A DNA stretch of 64,000 bases from Pseudomonas alkylphenolica (GCF_000746525.1 NZ_CP009048.1:2969501-3033500); one strand, 5' to 3'; shown: positions 1 to 9,079, numbered from the stretch's first letter. The notes: generated by a model from the letters alone, not told the origin. Translations and numbers: made by a program.

Positions 1-29
1 TCAAACCGGTCATCCGCATCCACAACTAA
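1..29 (+). CDS. Possible 3' end of an upstream gene (partial)
   Basis: The first nine codons in the frame starting at base 3 read K-P-V-I-R-I-H-N and stop at TAA (27-29), followed by a GC-rich hairpin (ggggcg/cgcccc, about 41-57) before the next gene. This fits the tail of a plus-strand gene cut by the window edge. Eight residues are too few to name a product. Confidence 0.3.
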
Positions 30-91
30 CTGACAGACCCGGGGCGCCGAGCGCCCCGCCTGCTAATAACAACAAAAAAAGGTATCGCTCT

Positions 92-976
92 GTGTTCACA
101 CTTTCCCGACCCCGCCTGGGCCTGTTGGCGCTGGCGCTCGCCTCGACAAAATCATTGGCCGTTGACGTCAACTCCGGTGACTACATCGCCTTTCCCAGCG
201 GCACCAACCTCGCCGCCTGGTACCAGCAATATGGCCGCGCCGAGCGCTACAACGCAGACGGCGCTCCCGATGCCAAGCAGGACACCGGGATCAGGTCCAA
301 CATCAGCATTTTGCGTCTGATCCACTACGTCGATATCGGCGGCACTACCTTTGCGCCGCAGATCCTCCTGCCGTTTGGTCACGTCTACGATGCACGAATT
401 GGCGGCCAGTCGCTGGGCAGTAACAGCGGCATGGCCGACCCGATCATTGGCGCAACCTTCTGGCTGATCAATCAGCCGCACGCCGGTGTCAGTGGTCGCT
501 TCCTCGGTATCATCCCGCTGGTGTACCTGCCCTGGGGCCAATATGACCGCAATGAGGCGATCAACCTTGGCGAAAATCGCTACAAGCTCGACCTGCAACT
601 GGGCTGGATCGAACCCTTGTGGGGTAAGCTTGCGATGGAGTGGTATGCCGATGCGGTCATCTATGGCGACAACCAGCAGGCTGGCCAGCAAACCCTCGAA
701 CAGGACAAGACCTACCAGCTGCAGGCCAATCTGCGTTACGACTTCAACCCCAGCCAGCGTCTGGCGCTGGGTTACAGCGCAAGTACCGGCGGCAAGCAGT
801 ATCTGGACGGCAACTACAACGGCACCAAGACCGAGGTTCAGCAAGTGCGCCTGGAGTTCCAGCAAATGCTGACGCCGCGGGTGCAGTTCAGCACTCAGTT
901 GACCCATGACGTTAAAACCGAGGGCGGTTTTCAGGAAGAGATAGGCGTCAACCTTCGCGCCGTGCTGCTGTTCTAG
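92..976 (+). CDS. Outer-membrane transporter-like protein (phenol MetA-type family)
   Basis: A 294-residue protein with an N-terminal signal peptide (hydrophobic stretch to about residue 23, cleavage near S-L-A). The rest is rich in alternating aromatic and polar beta strands and ends in L-L-F, with a terminal Phe as in outer-membrane barrels. Strand-like segments (Y-G-D-N-Q, L-R-Y-D-F-N-P, L-G-Y-S-A-S-T-G-G) match the 'phenol degradation protein meta/transporter' family. The start is GTG after a purine-rich stretch; the Shine-Dalgarno site is weak. It lies directly upstream of, and on the same strand as, an AcoR-type activator, which suggests a link to an aromatic or alcohol catabolic cluster to the left of the window. 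The substrate is unknown. Confidence 0.7.
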   Translation: MFTLSRPRLGLLALALASTKSLAVDVNSGDYIAFPSGTNLAAWYQQYGRAERYNADGAPDAKQDTGIRSNISILRLIHYVDIGGTTFAPQILLPFGHVYDARIGGQSLGSNSGMADPIIGATFWLINQPHAGVSGRFLGIIPLVYLPWGQYDRNEAINLGENRYKLDLQLGWIEPLWGKLAMEWYADAVIYGDNQQAGQQTLEQDKTYQLQANLRYDFNPSQRLALGYSASTGGKQYLDGNYNGTKTEVQQVRLEFQQMLTPRVQFSTQLTHDVKTEGGFQEEIGVNLRAVLLF

Positions 977-1070
977 GCTTGACGCTGAACAAGACCGGCG
1001 TATAACCAAAGGCGGCCGTCAGCCCTCCAGGGCCAGACGGCATGCCTCCACTCTTAACACAGGTGTCTCG

Positions 1071-2885
1071 ATGGATGCCCGAATGCCCGCCTATCAGCAA
1101 CGCCTGGCCATTGCCCGGCAACGCTTTGCTGAAGGCGAAAACCTGCCGGCAAACCTGTTGCCCGATGCCGTCGTAGACTCCTGGGTACGCTCGCGGGCTG
1201 CCGGCATACAGCCTTCAGACAGCTGGCAGGCACGACCCGATGATGACTTGCAGCCACTGGCCGAGCAGGACCTGCAACTGGCCAGTTGCGTACAACCGGA
1301 AATCGACCGCCTGTGGGAACACATCGGCGGCGCTTCCTGGGCCCTGTTTTGCGTCAACCCCGACGGCGTGCTGGTGCATGCCCGCCAGGCCTATGACCTG
1401 CTCAGCCCGCTGTCGCCATTGCAGGTCGGTCGACGGCTTCAGGAACAGGACCTGGGTACCACGGCGCCCGCCTGCACCCTGGCCGAAGACAAGCCCATCA
1501 TCCTCACCGGCAACCAGCACTACCTCAACGATTTCGAGCGGTTTTTCTGTGTCAGCGTGCCGTTACGCGGTCTGCGCGGTGAGGTGCTTGGCGCCCTGGA
1601 CATCACCGGCATCGGCGATCGCCAGGCCGGCGCTGTGCTAGAACAACTCAACCATGCTGCCATGGCGGTTGAGAATCGCCTGTTCGCGGGCTTGAGCGAC
1701 TGCCGGATACTCTCGCTGCAACACGACCCGCACCTGCTCGGCACCGCGTTGCAGGGCTTGCTGGCGGTGGCCGCCGACGGCAGCATCCGCTGCGCCAACC
1801 GTGCTGCCCAACGGCTGCTGGGGCTCAACGGCTACAACCACGACCACCTCAAGCTTGAACATCTGTTCGATGCCAACAACCTGCTGGACGCTCGACCGGT
1901 GGCGCAACAGCTGATCCTCACCGACGGTTCCAAACTGTACGGCCAGTTGATCGAACCCGCTGTCCGCAAACCTGCTCAGGCACCCGCGCGACTCACCCGT
2001 ACTAACACGGCCCAGGGCAGCGATGCGCTGCTCAACCAGCAACTGGCTAACGCCCACAAGGCTTTCGCTGCTGGCGTACCGATTCTGTTGCTGGGAGAGA
2101 CCGGCACCGGCAAAGAGGTCTTCGCCCGCACCTTGCACGAGCAATGGAACCCGCAAGCACCCTTCGTCGCGATCAACTGCTCGGCCATTCCGGAAAGCCT
2201 GATCGAGGCCGAGTTGTTCGGCTATGCCGAAGGCACCTTCACCGGTGCACGCAAGGGCGGCTCCAGTGGCCAGCTGGCGGCAGCCCATGGCGGCACCTTG
2301 CTGCTCGACGAGATCGGCGACATGCCAGCCACCTTGCAGACCCGGCTGCTGCGGGTGCTGCAGGAACGCGAGATCACCAGCCTCGGCAGTTCCGTACGCC
2401 GACCACTGGATGTGCGGGTGATCAGCGCCACGCATTGCGACCTGGCGCAACGCATGACTTCGCAGCTGTTTCGCGAAGACCTCTACTACCGCTTGAATGG
2501 CTTGACCATCAACCTGCCGCCGTTACGCCTGCGCAGCGACCTCCCCCTGCTGATCGAACGCCTGCGCCTGCGTCATGGTGCGCCGCCGCTGCACCCCGAC
2601 GTGGTTCAGCGGCTGCAACATCACAACTGGCCGGGCAACATCCGCCAGCTGGAGCAGACACTGCGCCTGGCCGCGGCATTGGCCAGTGGCGAGCCCATGA
2701 CCTTGCCCTGCCATTTGCTGGCAGACCTGCAAAGCAGCGGCTCAGCGCCTGAGCCTGGCGATCTGCAAGCCACTTTACGGCGCACGATTGAATCGGCGTT
2801 GCAGGCAAACGGTGGCAATGTCTCGGCGACTGCCAGCCAGCTGGGCATCTCACGGACCACGCTGTACAAGAAACTCAAGGACTGA
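1071..2885 (+). CDS. AcoR-type sigma-54-dependent activator
   Basis: A 604-residue enhancer-binding protein. It has an N-terminal GAF-like sensory region (about residues 60-220), a PAS-like linker (about 225-290), an AAA+ core with Walker A GETGTGKE near residue 345 and Walker B L-L-L-D-E-I-G-D-M, and a C-terminal Fis-type helix-turn-helix ending in G-I-S-R-T-T-L-Y-K-K-L. The architecture is that of AcoR, the acetoin-catabolism activator, and of relatives for diols, alcohols and aromatics. The sigma-54 contact loop reads G-T-F-T-G-A rather than the canonical GAFTGA, a conservative-looking change in a normally invariant loop. No catabolic operon follows, because the next genes are convergent, so the likely targets lie upstream of the window. 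Confidence 0.85.
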   Translation: MDARMPAYQQRLAIARQRFAEGENLPANLLPDAVVDSWVRSRAAGIQPSDSWQARPDDDLQPLAEQDLQLASCVQPEIDRLWEHIGGASWALFCVNPDGVLVHARQAYDLLSPLSPLQVGRRLQEQDLGTTAPACTLAEDKPIILTGNQHYLNDFERFFCVSVPLRGLRGEVLGALDITGIGDRQAGAVLEQLNHAAMAVENRLFAGLSDCRILSLQHDPHLLGTALQGLLAVAADGSIRCANRAAQRLLGLNGYNHDHLKLEHLFDANNLLDARPVAQQLILTDGSKLYGQLIEPAVRKPAQAPARLTRTNTAQGSDALLNQQLANAHKAFAAGVPILLLGETGTGKEVFARTLHEQWNPQAPFVAINCSAIPESLIEAELFGYAEGTFTGARKGGSSGQLAAAHGGTLLLDEIGDMPATLQTRLLRVLQEREITSLGSSVRRPLDVRVISATHCDLAQRMTSQLFREDLYYRLNGLTINLPPLRLRSDLPLLIERLRLRHGAPPLHPDVVQRLQHHNWPGNIRQLEQTLRLAAALASGEPMTLPCHLLADLQSSGSAPEPGDLQATLRRTIESALQANGGNVSATASQLGISRTTLYKKLKD

Positions 2886-3305
2886 CTACTTCGGCGTGCG
2901 GCTTTCCAGCACGCTGAACAGCCCCATTCCTAGCAGCATCGCCAGCACAAACAGCAGGACCTGCCAGTATCCGCTGAAGATCATGGCCAGCGCCGGCCCC
3001 GGACAGATACCGGCGATGCCCCAACCGACACCAAAAACCAGACTGCCGACGATCAGCCGCCGATCCAGCTCTCGCGCCACCGGCATGCGCATCGGCAAGC
3101 CGAGCAGTGAGCGTGTCTGCCTGCGGCTCCACTGCAGCGGTAGCAGCGCGGTACCAATGGCGCCGATCATCACCAGCGCCATTGACGGATCCCAGCGCCC
3201 TGCCAGATCGAGAAAACCAAGAACCTTGGTCGGGTTGACCATATCGGACAACAGCAACCCCAAGCCGAAAACCAACCCGGCAATAAATGCCATCAGCCCA
3301 CGCAT
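2886..3305 (-). CDS. YeeE/YedE family membrane protein (second half-size subunit)
   Basis: A 139-residue, four-helix membrane protein starting M-R-G-L-M-A-F. It carries the YeeE/YedE signature G-V-G-W-G-I-A-G-I-C-P-G-P-A near residue 95, with the conserved Cys used in thiosulfate/sulfur-compound transport by this family. The start lies two bases after the stop of the upstream YeeE/YedE gene, so the two are translated in tandem and probably form one transporter from two half-size proteins. The open frame continues far upstream, but that extension overlaps the neighbours and lacks membrane character. It converges tail to tail with the AcoR-type gene with no gap. It is usually annotated 'YeeE/YedE family protein, DUF6691'. 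Confidence 0.85.
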   Translation of the reverse strand: MRGLMAFIAGLVFGLGLLLSDMVNPTKVLGFLDLAGRWDPSMALVMIGAIGTALLPLQWSRRQTRSLLGLPMRMPVARELDRRLIVGSLVFGVGWGIAGICPGPALAMIFSGYWQVLLFVLAMLLGMGLFSVLESRTPK

Positions 3306-3307
3306 GC

Positions 3308-3742
3308 TCAGCCCTCCAACAGGTGGCGGACGATGAACACCACGGCAAAACCACTGGCCATGAAGCACAGGGTTGCCGTCAATGAGCGCGGTGACAGCCG
3401 TGCCAGGCCACAGACGCCGTGACCGCTGGTACAGCCTGCGGCATAGCGGGTGCCCACGCCGACCAGCAGCCCGGCCGTCAGCAGGCCCGGCCAGCCAGTC
3501 TGGAATTGCACCAGCGGCCTTCCGGCAAACAACCACCATATCACGGCTGAAGACAACAGCCCGGCGAGAAACCACAGGGTCTCGCCACGCCCCTCGCGCT
3601 GTTTTTGTAGCAGGCTGCCGAGCAGGCCGCTGATACCGGCGATACGCCCGTTCATCACTGCAAACAAGCTGGCGCCCAGACCAATCAACATGCCACCTAA
3701 CAACGCGGTCCAGGGTGTGAAGTTGAGCCAATCGATGGTCAC
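3308..3742 (-). CDS. YeeE/YedE family membrane protein (first half-size subunit)
   Basis: A 144-residue integral membrane protein with four hydrophobic segments and the family signature G-V-G-T-R-Y-A-A-G-C-T-S-G-H-G-V-C-G. This carries two Cys in the position expected for YeeE/YedE sulfur transporters. I chose the GTG at 3742 because a ggag Shine-Dalgarno site lies about 8 bases upstream; an open extension to 3799 has no ribosome-binding site. It is followed after two bases by the second YeeE/YedE half, as in the common two-gene arrangement. Import of thiosulfate or related sulfur species is the family role. Nothing else in the neighbourhood points to sulfur metabolism. Confidence 0.85.
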   Translation of the reverse strand: MTIDWLNFTPWTALLGGMLIGLGASLFAVMNGRIAGISGLLGSLLQKQREGRGETLWFLAGLLSSAVIWWLFAGRPLVQFQTGWPGLLTAGLLVGVGTRYAAGCTSGHGVCGLARLSPRSLTATLCFMASGFAVVFIVRHLLEG

Positions 3743-3817
3743 CTGTGCTTCTCCTTTCAAAACAATAGTGTTCGGATAGCTTAGCGCGACCAGCCTCACC
3801 CTCCCAGCGCGGCTGGC

Positions 3818-4963
3818 TCAGCCCTGAGTCGTCTGCGCGCAACGCCATAGGCGCGCGATATCCCGCGCCCGGGCTTGCAGCAACGGCGCAGCCTGGGCAC
3901 AGGCCTGCTCCAGGCTCATCGGGCCATTGGTCAGGGCGAAGGCGGCATCGATACCGTGGGCATAGAGTTGCTCGTAGCCTTCGCCAAGGGTCCCGGCGAT
4001 CACTAGCACCGGTACACCCTGGCGCTGGGCAATCCGGGCAACACCGAACGGGGTTTTGCCGCGCAGGGTCTGGGCATCGAAGCGCCCTTCGCCGGTAATC
4101 ACCAGGTCGGCGCCCTGCACTGCCTGCTCCAGCCCGGCCAACTCGGCGACAACATCGATACCGGGGCGGAATGTGGCCTGCATGAACGCCTTGGCGGCAA
4201 AGCCCATGCCGCCGGCGGCACCGCAACCGGGGAAGTCGCGTACGTCTTCACCCAGCAACCGCGCGCAATGTTCGGCGAAATGTCCCAGTGCCTGATCCAG
4301 GGCCTGAACCTGCTCGGGGCTGGCGCCTTTCTGTGGTCCGAAGATAGCCGAAGCACCGTTATTGCCACACAGCGGATTATCGACATCCGCGGCGACTTCC
4401 AGCTGCACCTCGGCCAGACGCGGATCCAGCCCGCTGGCATCCAGGCGTGCCAGCTGGGTCAAGGCCAGGCCGCCTTCGGCCAGTGCCTGTCCTTGAGCAT
4501 CGAACAGGCGCAAACCCAGTGCCCGCAACATGCCGCTGCCAGCATCATTGGTGGCACTGCCGCCGATGGCCAGAATGATTCGCCGTGCGCCTGCATCAAG
4601 GGCGGCCGCGATCAACTGTCCGGTGCCGAATGTGCTGCTGCGACAGGCATCACGTTGCGCCAGGCTGAGCAACTGCAAGCCACTGGCCTGGGCCATCTCG
4701 ATGATCGCCGTGCGGCTCTCGGCCAGCCAGCCCCAGCCAGCCTGAACGGGTTCTCCCAGCGGACCCTGTACTTGCTCGCGGCGCAGTTCACCGCTGCAGG
4801 CGGCGATGATCGCTTCCATCGTGCCTTCGCCACCATCGGCCATCGGGCACTTGAGCAACTGCGCCTGCGGCCAGACCTGAGCCAGGCCCAGGGCGATAGC
4901 ATCGGCCACCCCTTCGGCGCTGAGGCTGTCCTTGAACGAGTCGGGGGCGATGACGATTTTCAT
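3818..4963 (-). CDS. Glycerate 2-kinase (GlxK/GarK family)
   Basis: A 381-residue type-1 glycerate kinase, the usual length for GarK/GlxK. It begins M-K-I-V-I-A-P-D-S-F-K-D-S-L, the hallmark N-terminus, with M-A-D-G-G-E-G-T about 45 residues in, G-G-S-A-T-N-D-A-G-S-G near the middle and T-G-E-G-R-F-D towards the end. The enzyme phosphorylates D-glycerate to 2-phosphoglycerate with ATP. The start has a clear aggag site (ctccaggagaattccc on the minus strand). It lies downstream of a CdaR-type regulator on the same strand and divergent from an MFS carrier beyond it. Together they look like a glycerate or sugar-diacid utilisation cluster. Confidence 0.9.
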   Translation of the reverse strand: MKIVIAPDSFKDSLSAEGVADAIALGLAQVWPQAQLLKCPMADGGEGTMEAIIAACSGELRREQVQGPLGEPVQAGWGWLAESRTAIIEMAQASGLQLLSLAQRDACRSSTFGTGQLIAAALDAGARRIILAIGGSATNDAGSGMLRALGLRLFDAQGQALAEGGLALTQLARLDASGLDPRLAEVQLEVAADVDNPLCGNNGASAIFGPQKGASPEQVQALDQALGHFAEHCARLLGEDVRDFPGCGAAGGMGFAAKAFMQATFRPGIDVVAELAGLEQAVQGADLVITGEGRFDAQTLRGKTPFGVARIAQRQGVPVLVIAGTLGEGYEQLYAHGIDAAFALTNGPMSLEQACAQAAPLLQARARDIARLWRCAQTTQG

Positions 4964-5067
4964 GGGAATTCTCCTGGTCCAGATCGTTGCATGCTGACAG
5001 CTAGGCAACGCGCGGGCTTCTGTCGGATGCACAAAAGCGCTGCCCCTGGGTTGGTCAGTTTGCCCAA

Positions 5068-6168
5068 TCAGGCGCCAGCAGGCAGTAACTGCAACCCCAG
5101 GTACAAGCTCAGCATGCCATCCAGACGCAAGGGGTCGACCTCACTCAACTCGGCTATGCGCTCCAGGCGATAGCGCAAGCTGTTGCGGTGAATCCCCAAG
5201 GCGTCGGCGCAGGCCTGGCTCTGGCCATCGTGAGCACACCAGGCGCGCAAGGTCGCCAGCAGTTGTCCGCTGTTGTCTTTGGCGCGAATGCGCTGCAAGG
5301 GTTCGAGCAGCTCGTCCAGGGCATCATCGTTGCGGTGACGCCACAGCAGCGCCGGCAGCCGGTAGCGGGAAAGGGTGAGGATTCGCTCGTTCGGCAGCAC
5401 TTCGCGGCCATAGGCCTGCAAGTCGCGGACACGCCGGTAACCACGGCGCAATTGCTCAAGGCTCTGGGCGGGCGAACCTGTAGCAAGGCGCTGCACCTGC
5501 CAGCCATGACGCTGGAGTTTCTCTAGCAAGCGCGGTTCGTCCAGGGTCACGCTGGCCGGGCGGCACCACAGCAGCGACTGGCGTGCAGGGCTTACGCACC
5601 AGCTGTCCGGATAGCGGCTCATCAACCAGCTGGCCAAGGTTTCTGCAGCCGGACCGGTATCCAGCTCGAACAGGCAAGGCACCCGCGGCAACTGCGGCTT
5701 GAGGCCCAATTGCCGGGCTTCGTCGACCAAACGTGGTGAGTCTCCCGAGCCGCCCAGCAACAAGGCGAGCAAATCGTCGCAACGCTGGCGCCGCCATTGC
5801 TGCTCCACCTGCATATGGCGCTGGGCCAGGAGCATCTCGGCGGTCATGCGTACCAGTTGCGCATAGGTACGCAGTTGCTGCGGGTCGCCGGTCAGGCCCA
5901 ACACCCCCATCAAGCGTCCGTCGAGCAACAACGGCAGGTTGATCCCCGGCTGCACACCTTTCAGACATTTGGCTGCCTCGACGTCCAGCTCGACGATTCG
6001 GCCGTTGGCCAGAACCAATTGCGCCCCCTCATGACGGGTGTTGATGCGCTCCGGCTCACCGCTGCCGAGGATCAGCCCCTGACTGTCCATGACGTTGACG
6101 TTGCACGGCAAAATCGCCATTGCCCGATCGACAATATCTTGCGCCAGGTCATGGTCCAGTTCGAACAT
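5068..6168 (-). CDS. CdaR-family sugar-diacid/glycerate regulator
   Basis: A 366-residue cytoplasmic transcription regulator. The N-terminal part (about 5-135) is the putative sugar-diacid recognition domain (A-Q-D-I-V-D-R, N-V-N-V-M-D, I-L-G-S-G). The C-terminal part holds the PucR-type helix-turn-helix G-I-H-R-N-S-L-R-Y-R-L-E-R-I. CdaR of E. coli activates genes for galactarate, glucarate and glycerate use, which agrees with the glycerate kinase downstream and the divergent MFS carrier. The ATG at 6168 is preceded by aaggatcctccc. An in-frame extension upstream would overlap the divergent promoter region and is not favoured. The 160-bp gap to the MFS gene probably carries both promoters. 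Confidence 0.85.
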   Translation of the reverse strand: MFELDHDLAQDIVDRAMAILPCNVNVMDSQGLILGSGEPERINTRHEGAQLVLANGRIVELDVEAAKCLKGVQPGINLPLLLDGRLMGVLGLTGDPQQLRTYAQLVRMTAEMLLAQRHMQVEQQWRRQRCDDLLALLLGGSGDSPRLVDEARQLGLKPQLPRVPCLFELDTGPAAETLASWLMSRYPDSWCVSPARQSLLWCRPASVTLDEPRLLEKLQRHGWQVQRLATGSPAQSLEQLRRGYRRVRDLQAYGREVLPNERILTLSRYRLPALLWRHRNDDALDELLEPLQRIRAKDNSGQLLATLRAWCAHDGQSQACADALGIHRNSLRYRLERIAELSEVDPLRLDGMLSLYLGLQLLPAGA

Positions 6169-6329
6169 GGGAGGATCCTTGTTGTCGCAATGATTGGTCC
6201 GCGGCACAGCAGGCCGCCGAAAATGCTGTGCAAAAGCACAAAGACAGCCACGGTCCGCTCACCGAGACTCATCGCAGCAGCCGCCTCGACGCAGGCTGCG
6301 GCGATAAAAATAAACGAAGAGAGCAAATC

Positions 6330-7664
6330 ATGTCATACAGCCCTGCCCCTGACCAAGGCCAAGACGACACCCGCAATGCGCTGTATCGGCGCATCACCCT
6401 GCGGCTGATCCCCTTCATCTTTATCTGCTACCTGTTCAACTACCTGGACCGGGTCAACGTTGGCTTCGCCAAGTTGCAGATGCTCGATGCACTGAAGTTC
6501 AGCGAAACCATCTACGGCCTCGGTGCCGGTATCTTCTTCATTGGCTATGTGCTGTGCGGCCTGCCCAGCAACCTGGCGCTCAATCGCTTCGGTCCGCGAC
6601 GCTGGATCGCGCTGATGATGATCGTCTGGGGCACCTTGTCGACGTGCCTGCTGTTCGTCACCACGCCGATGGAGTTCTACGTGCTGCGCCTGTTCACCGG
6701 CGCGGCTGAAGCGGGCTTCTTCCCCGGTATCGTGCTGTACCTCTCGCGCTGGTTCCCGGCCACGCGCCGTGGGCGGATCATGGCCTTGTTCATGTCGGCG
6801 ATCCCGGTCTCCGGGCTGCTCGGCGGGCCATTCTCCGGCTGGATTCTCAACCACTTCGCCGCCGGTCAACATGGCCTGGCCGGCTGGCAGTGGATGTTCC
6901 TGATCCAAGGGCTGCCAACCGTATTGCTGGGCTTCATGGCAGTGTTCCTGCTCAGTGACGGCTACGCCACAGCCAAATGGCTGAGCCCGGCAGAGCGCGA
7001 AATGATCAAGCACGACCTGGCTGTCGATGCCGCCAGCAAGCCGGTCACCGCCAGTGACAGCCTGCTTTCTGTGTTCACCAACCCGATGATCTGGACCTTC
7101 GGTTTCGTCTACTTCTGCATCCAGAGCGGCGTGTACGCGATCAACTTCTGGCTGCCGTCGATCATCAAGAGCCTGGGCTTCAGCGATGCCCTGCTGATTG
7201 GCTGGTTGAGCGCGATTCCTTACTTGCTCGCAGGTGTGTTCATGCTGCTGGTGGGCCGTTCGGCGGACCTGCGCAACGAACGGCGCTGGCATCTGGTGGT
7301 GCCGATGCTGATGGGCGCGGTCGGCCTGCTGATTGCGGTCAACTTCGCGCACAGCCCGGCGATTGCCATTGCCGGCCTGAGCATCGCCACCATGGGCGCC
7401 CTCACCGGCCTGCCAATGTTCTGGCCGATGCCCACCGCGCTGCTCAGTGCCGGTACCGCAGTGGCGGGCCTGGCGATCATCAACTCGGTCGGGCAGATGG
7501 CCGGATTCCTCAGCCCGTACCTGGTGGGTTTCATCAAGGACCAGACCGGTTCGACCGATGCCGCACTGTATTCGCTGGCCGCTTTGATTGTGCTCGGTAG
7601 CCTGGTGGCCCTGCGGGTTTCGCGCGCGCGGGTTACCGGCTCGGTGGCTGAACCGGTGAACTGA
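6330..7664 (+). CDS. MFS transporter, anion:cation symporter type
   Basis: A 444-residue, 12-helix major facilitator. Near the N-terminus it has L-R-L-I-P-F-I-F-I-C-Y-L-F-N-Y-L-D-R-V-N-V-G, the typical start of the ACS family (phthalate, tartrate, glucarate and related organic-anion carriers). A cytoplasmic loop motif R-x-G-P-R-R-W and an amphipathic G-A-A-E-A-G-F-F-P-G helix follow. The ATG at 6330 has a gaagagag site. Its divergent placement from a CdaR-type regulator and glycerate kinase suggests uptake of glycerate or a sugar diacid, although the exact substrate cannot be read from sequence. A REPIN follows immediately after the stop codon. Confidence 0.85.
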   Translation: MSYSPAPDQGQDDTRNALYRRITLRLIPFIFICYLFNYLDRVNVGFAKLQMLDALKFSETIYGLGAGIFFIGYVLCGLPSNLALNRFGPRRWIALMMIVWGTLSTCLLFVTTPMEFYVLRLFTGAAEAGFFPGIVLYLSRWFPATRRGRIMALFMSAIPVSGLLGGPFSGWILNHFAAGQHGLAGWQWMFLIQGLPTVLLGFMAVFLLSDGYATAKWLSPAEREMIKHDLAVDAASKPVTASDSLLSVFTNPMIWTFGFVYFCIQSGVYAINFWLPSIIKSLGFSDALLIGWLSAIPYLLAGVFMLLVGRSADLRNERRWHLVVPMLMGAVGLLIAVNFAHSPAIAIAGLSIATMGALTGLPMFWPMPTALLSAGTAVAGLAIINSVGQMAGFLSPYLVGFIKDQTGSTDAALYSLAALIVLGSLVALRVSRARVTGSVAEPVN

Positions 7665-7673
7665 GACGGCCCT

Positions 7674-7740
7674 TTCGCGGGGCAAGCCCGCTCCCACCAG
7701 GATTGTGATAAGCCGGTGGGAGCGGGCTTGCCCCGCGATG
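7674..7740. repeat. REPIN 1 (inverted pair of Pseudomonas REP elements)
   Basis: Two inverted copies of cgcggggcaagcccgctcccac are separated by about 20 bases between the MFS gene and the aldo/keto reductase. This is the first of nine such pairs in the window. Confidence 0.9.
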
Positions 7741-7803
7741 CTTTCAAACCCCGCTAGAACTGTGTAAAACAGATCGGATCCAACCCGCCAAGGATTCTCG
7801 ATC

Positions 7804-8811
7804 ATGATCTATCGTCCACTGGGCCGCAGCGGCCTGCAAGTGTCCGCCCTGACCCTGGGCAGCATGATGTTCGGCGAGCCCACCAGCGCCGAAGATTCCC
7901 TGCATATCATCGACAAGGCCTGGGACCAGGGCATCAACTTCATCGACACCGCGGACGTGTACAGCGCCGGACGCAGCGAAGAGATCGTCGGCGAAGCGAT
8001 TGCCCGCAACCGTCATGAATGGGTGCTGGCGACCAAGGTCGGCTTTGGTTCGGCTGACGGCGTGCCCAACCGCAGCGGTTTGAGCCGCAAGCACATCTTC
8101 AATGCGATCGAGGCCAGCCTGACGCGCCTGGGCACCGATTACCTGGACATCTACTACCTGCACCGCGAAGACCACAACACCCCGCTGGAAGTGACCGTTG
8201 CCGCCATTGGCGATCTGATCCGCCAGGGCAAGATCCGTTACTGGGGCGTGTCCAACTTCCGTGGCTGGCGTATTGCCGAAATCTGCAACCTGGCCGAGCG
8301 TCTGGGCGTGCCGAAACCGGTGGTCAGCCAGCCGCTGTACAACATCGTCAATCGCCAGGCCGAACCCGAGCAGTTCCAGGCGGCGGCGCATCACGGCCTG
8401 GGCATTGTGCCCTTCAGCCCGTTGGCGCGCGGCGTGCTCAGCGGCAAATACGCACCCAATGCCGCGCCTGATGCAGGCAGCCGTGCCGGGCGTCAGGACA
8501 AGCGCATCCTGGAAACCGAGTGGCGCCCCGAATCCCTGGCCATTGCCCAGAAGATCCACGCCTATACCCAGGACAAGGGCGTCGGCATGGTCGAGTTCGC
8601 GATTGCCTGGGTGCTCAATAATCAGCTGATCAGCTCGGCCATTGTCGGGCCACGTACCGAAGCGCAGTGGGACACCTACAGCGGAGCACTGCAGGTCAAG
8701 ATCAGCGCTGAAGATGAAGCGTTCATTGACTCACTGGTAACCCCAGGACACGCCTCGACTCACGGTTACAACGATGTCGCGCACTTCGTCAGTGGTCGCC
8801 TGCCACGCTGA
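7804..8811 (+). CDS. Aldo/keto reductase
   Basis: A 335-residue (alpha/beta)8-barrel NADPH-dependent oxidoreductase. It has the AKR signatures: L-G-S-M-M-F-G near the N-terminus, the catalytic Asp/Tyr region I-D-T-A-D-V-Y-S, Lys in L-A-T-K-V-G, and His in Y-Y-L-H-R-E-D. The cofactor-binding segment I-V-G-P-R-T appears near the C-terminus. It is closest in form to the YajO/Tas/voltage-channel beta-subunit branch of the superfamily. The ATG has an aagga site 8 bases upstream. It is monocistronic, between two REPINs, and its physiological aldehyde or ketone substrate is unknown. Confidence 0.9.
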   Translation: MIYRPLGRSGLQVSALTLGSMMFGEPTSAEDSLHIIDKAWDQGINFIDTADVYSAGRSEEIVGEAIARNRHEWVLATKVGFGSADGVPNRSGLSRKHIFNAIEASLTRLGTDYLDIYYLHREDHNTPLEVTVAAIGDLIRQGKIRYWGVSNFRGWRIAEICNLAERLGVPKPVVSQPLYNIVNRQAEPEQFQAAAHHGLGIVPFSPLARGVLSGKYAPNAAPDAGSRAGRQDKRILETEWRPESLAIAQKIHAYTQDKGVGMVEFAIAWVLNNQLISSAIVGPRTEAQWDTYSGALQVKISAEDEAFIDSLVTPGHASTHGYNDVAHFVSGRLPR

Positions 8812-8838
8812 TCACACCCTCTGTAGAATCGGGTTTGC

Positions 8839-8911
8839 TGTGGGAGCGGGCTTGCCCCGCGATTGCGATCTGTCCGTCATATCGTATCGCGGGGCAAGCC
8901 CGCTCCCACCG
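8839..8911. repeat. REPIN 2
   Basis: Inverted REP pair (tgtgggagcgggcttgcc ... ggcaagcccgctcccac) between the aldo/keto reductase and the 9-kb operon. Confidence 0.9.
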
Positions 8912-9036
8912 GGGAAGACAATTGTTCCCCCATGGACTCATGCAAAAATGCAGATTCAGCCTGCAGTTTTGTCGATTGTATTGAGCAAATTTGCACTGAT
9001 AGGATCCAGCGATCCTCTAGCGCCTACCCAGATCGT

Positions 9037-9056
9037 GATATTTCACGTGGAAAATC
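9037..9056. promoter_or_regulatory. Near-palindrome centred on CACGTG, possible operator
   Basis: The 20-mer gatatttcacgtggaaaatc matches its own reverse complement at 16 of 20 positions. It sits 24 bases before the ATG of the hydrolase gene. Its position suggests an operator for the two-gene operon, but no cognate regulator is adjacent. Confidence 0.35.
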
Positions 9057-9079
9057 AATAACAAAGCAGGGAGACAGCG

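Noticed and set aside
152..1009. Long open frame on the minus strand opposite the first gene
   Set aside because: A shadow of the plus-strand outer-membrane protein. It has no signal or domain, and codon use fits the other strand.
6333..7805. 490-codon minus-strand frame opposite the MFS gene
   Set aside because: Rich in Gln, His, Arg and Asp as expected for the antisense of a high-GC membrane-protein gene; no family resemblance.
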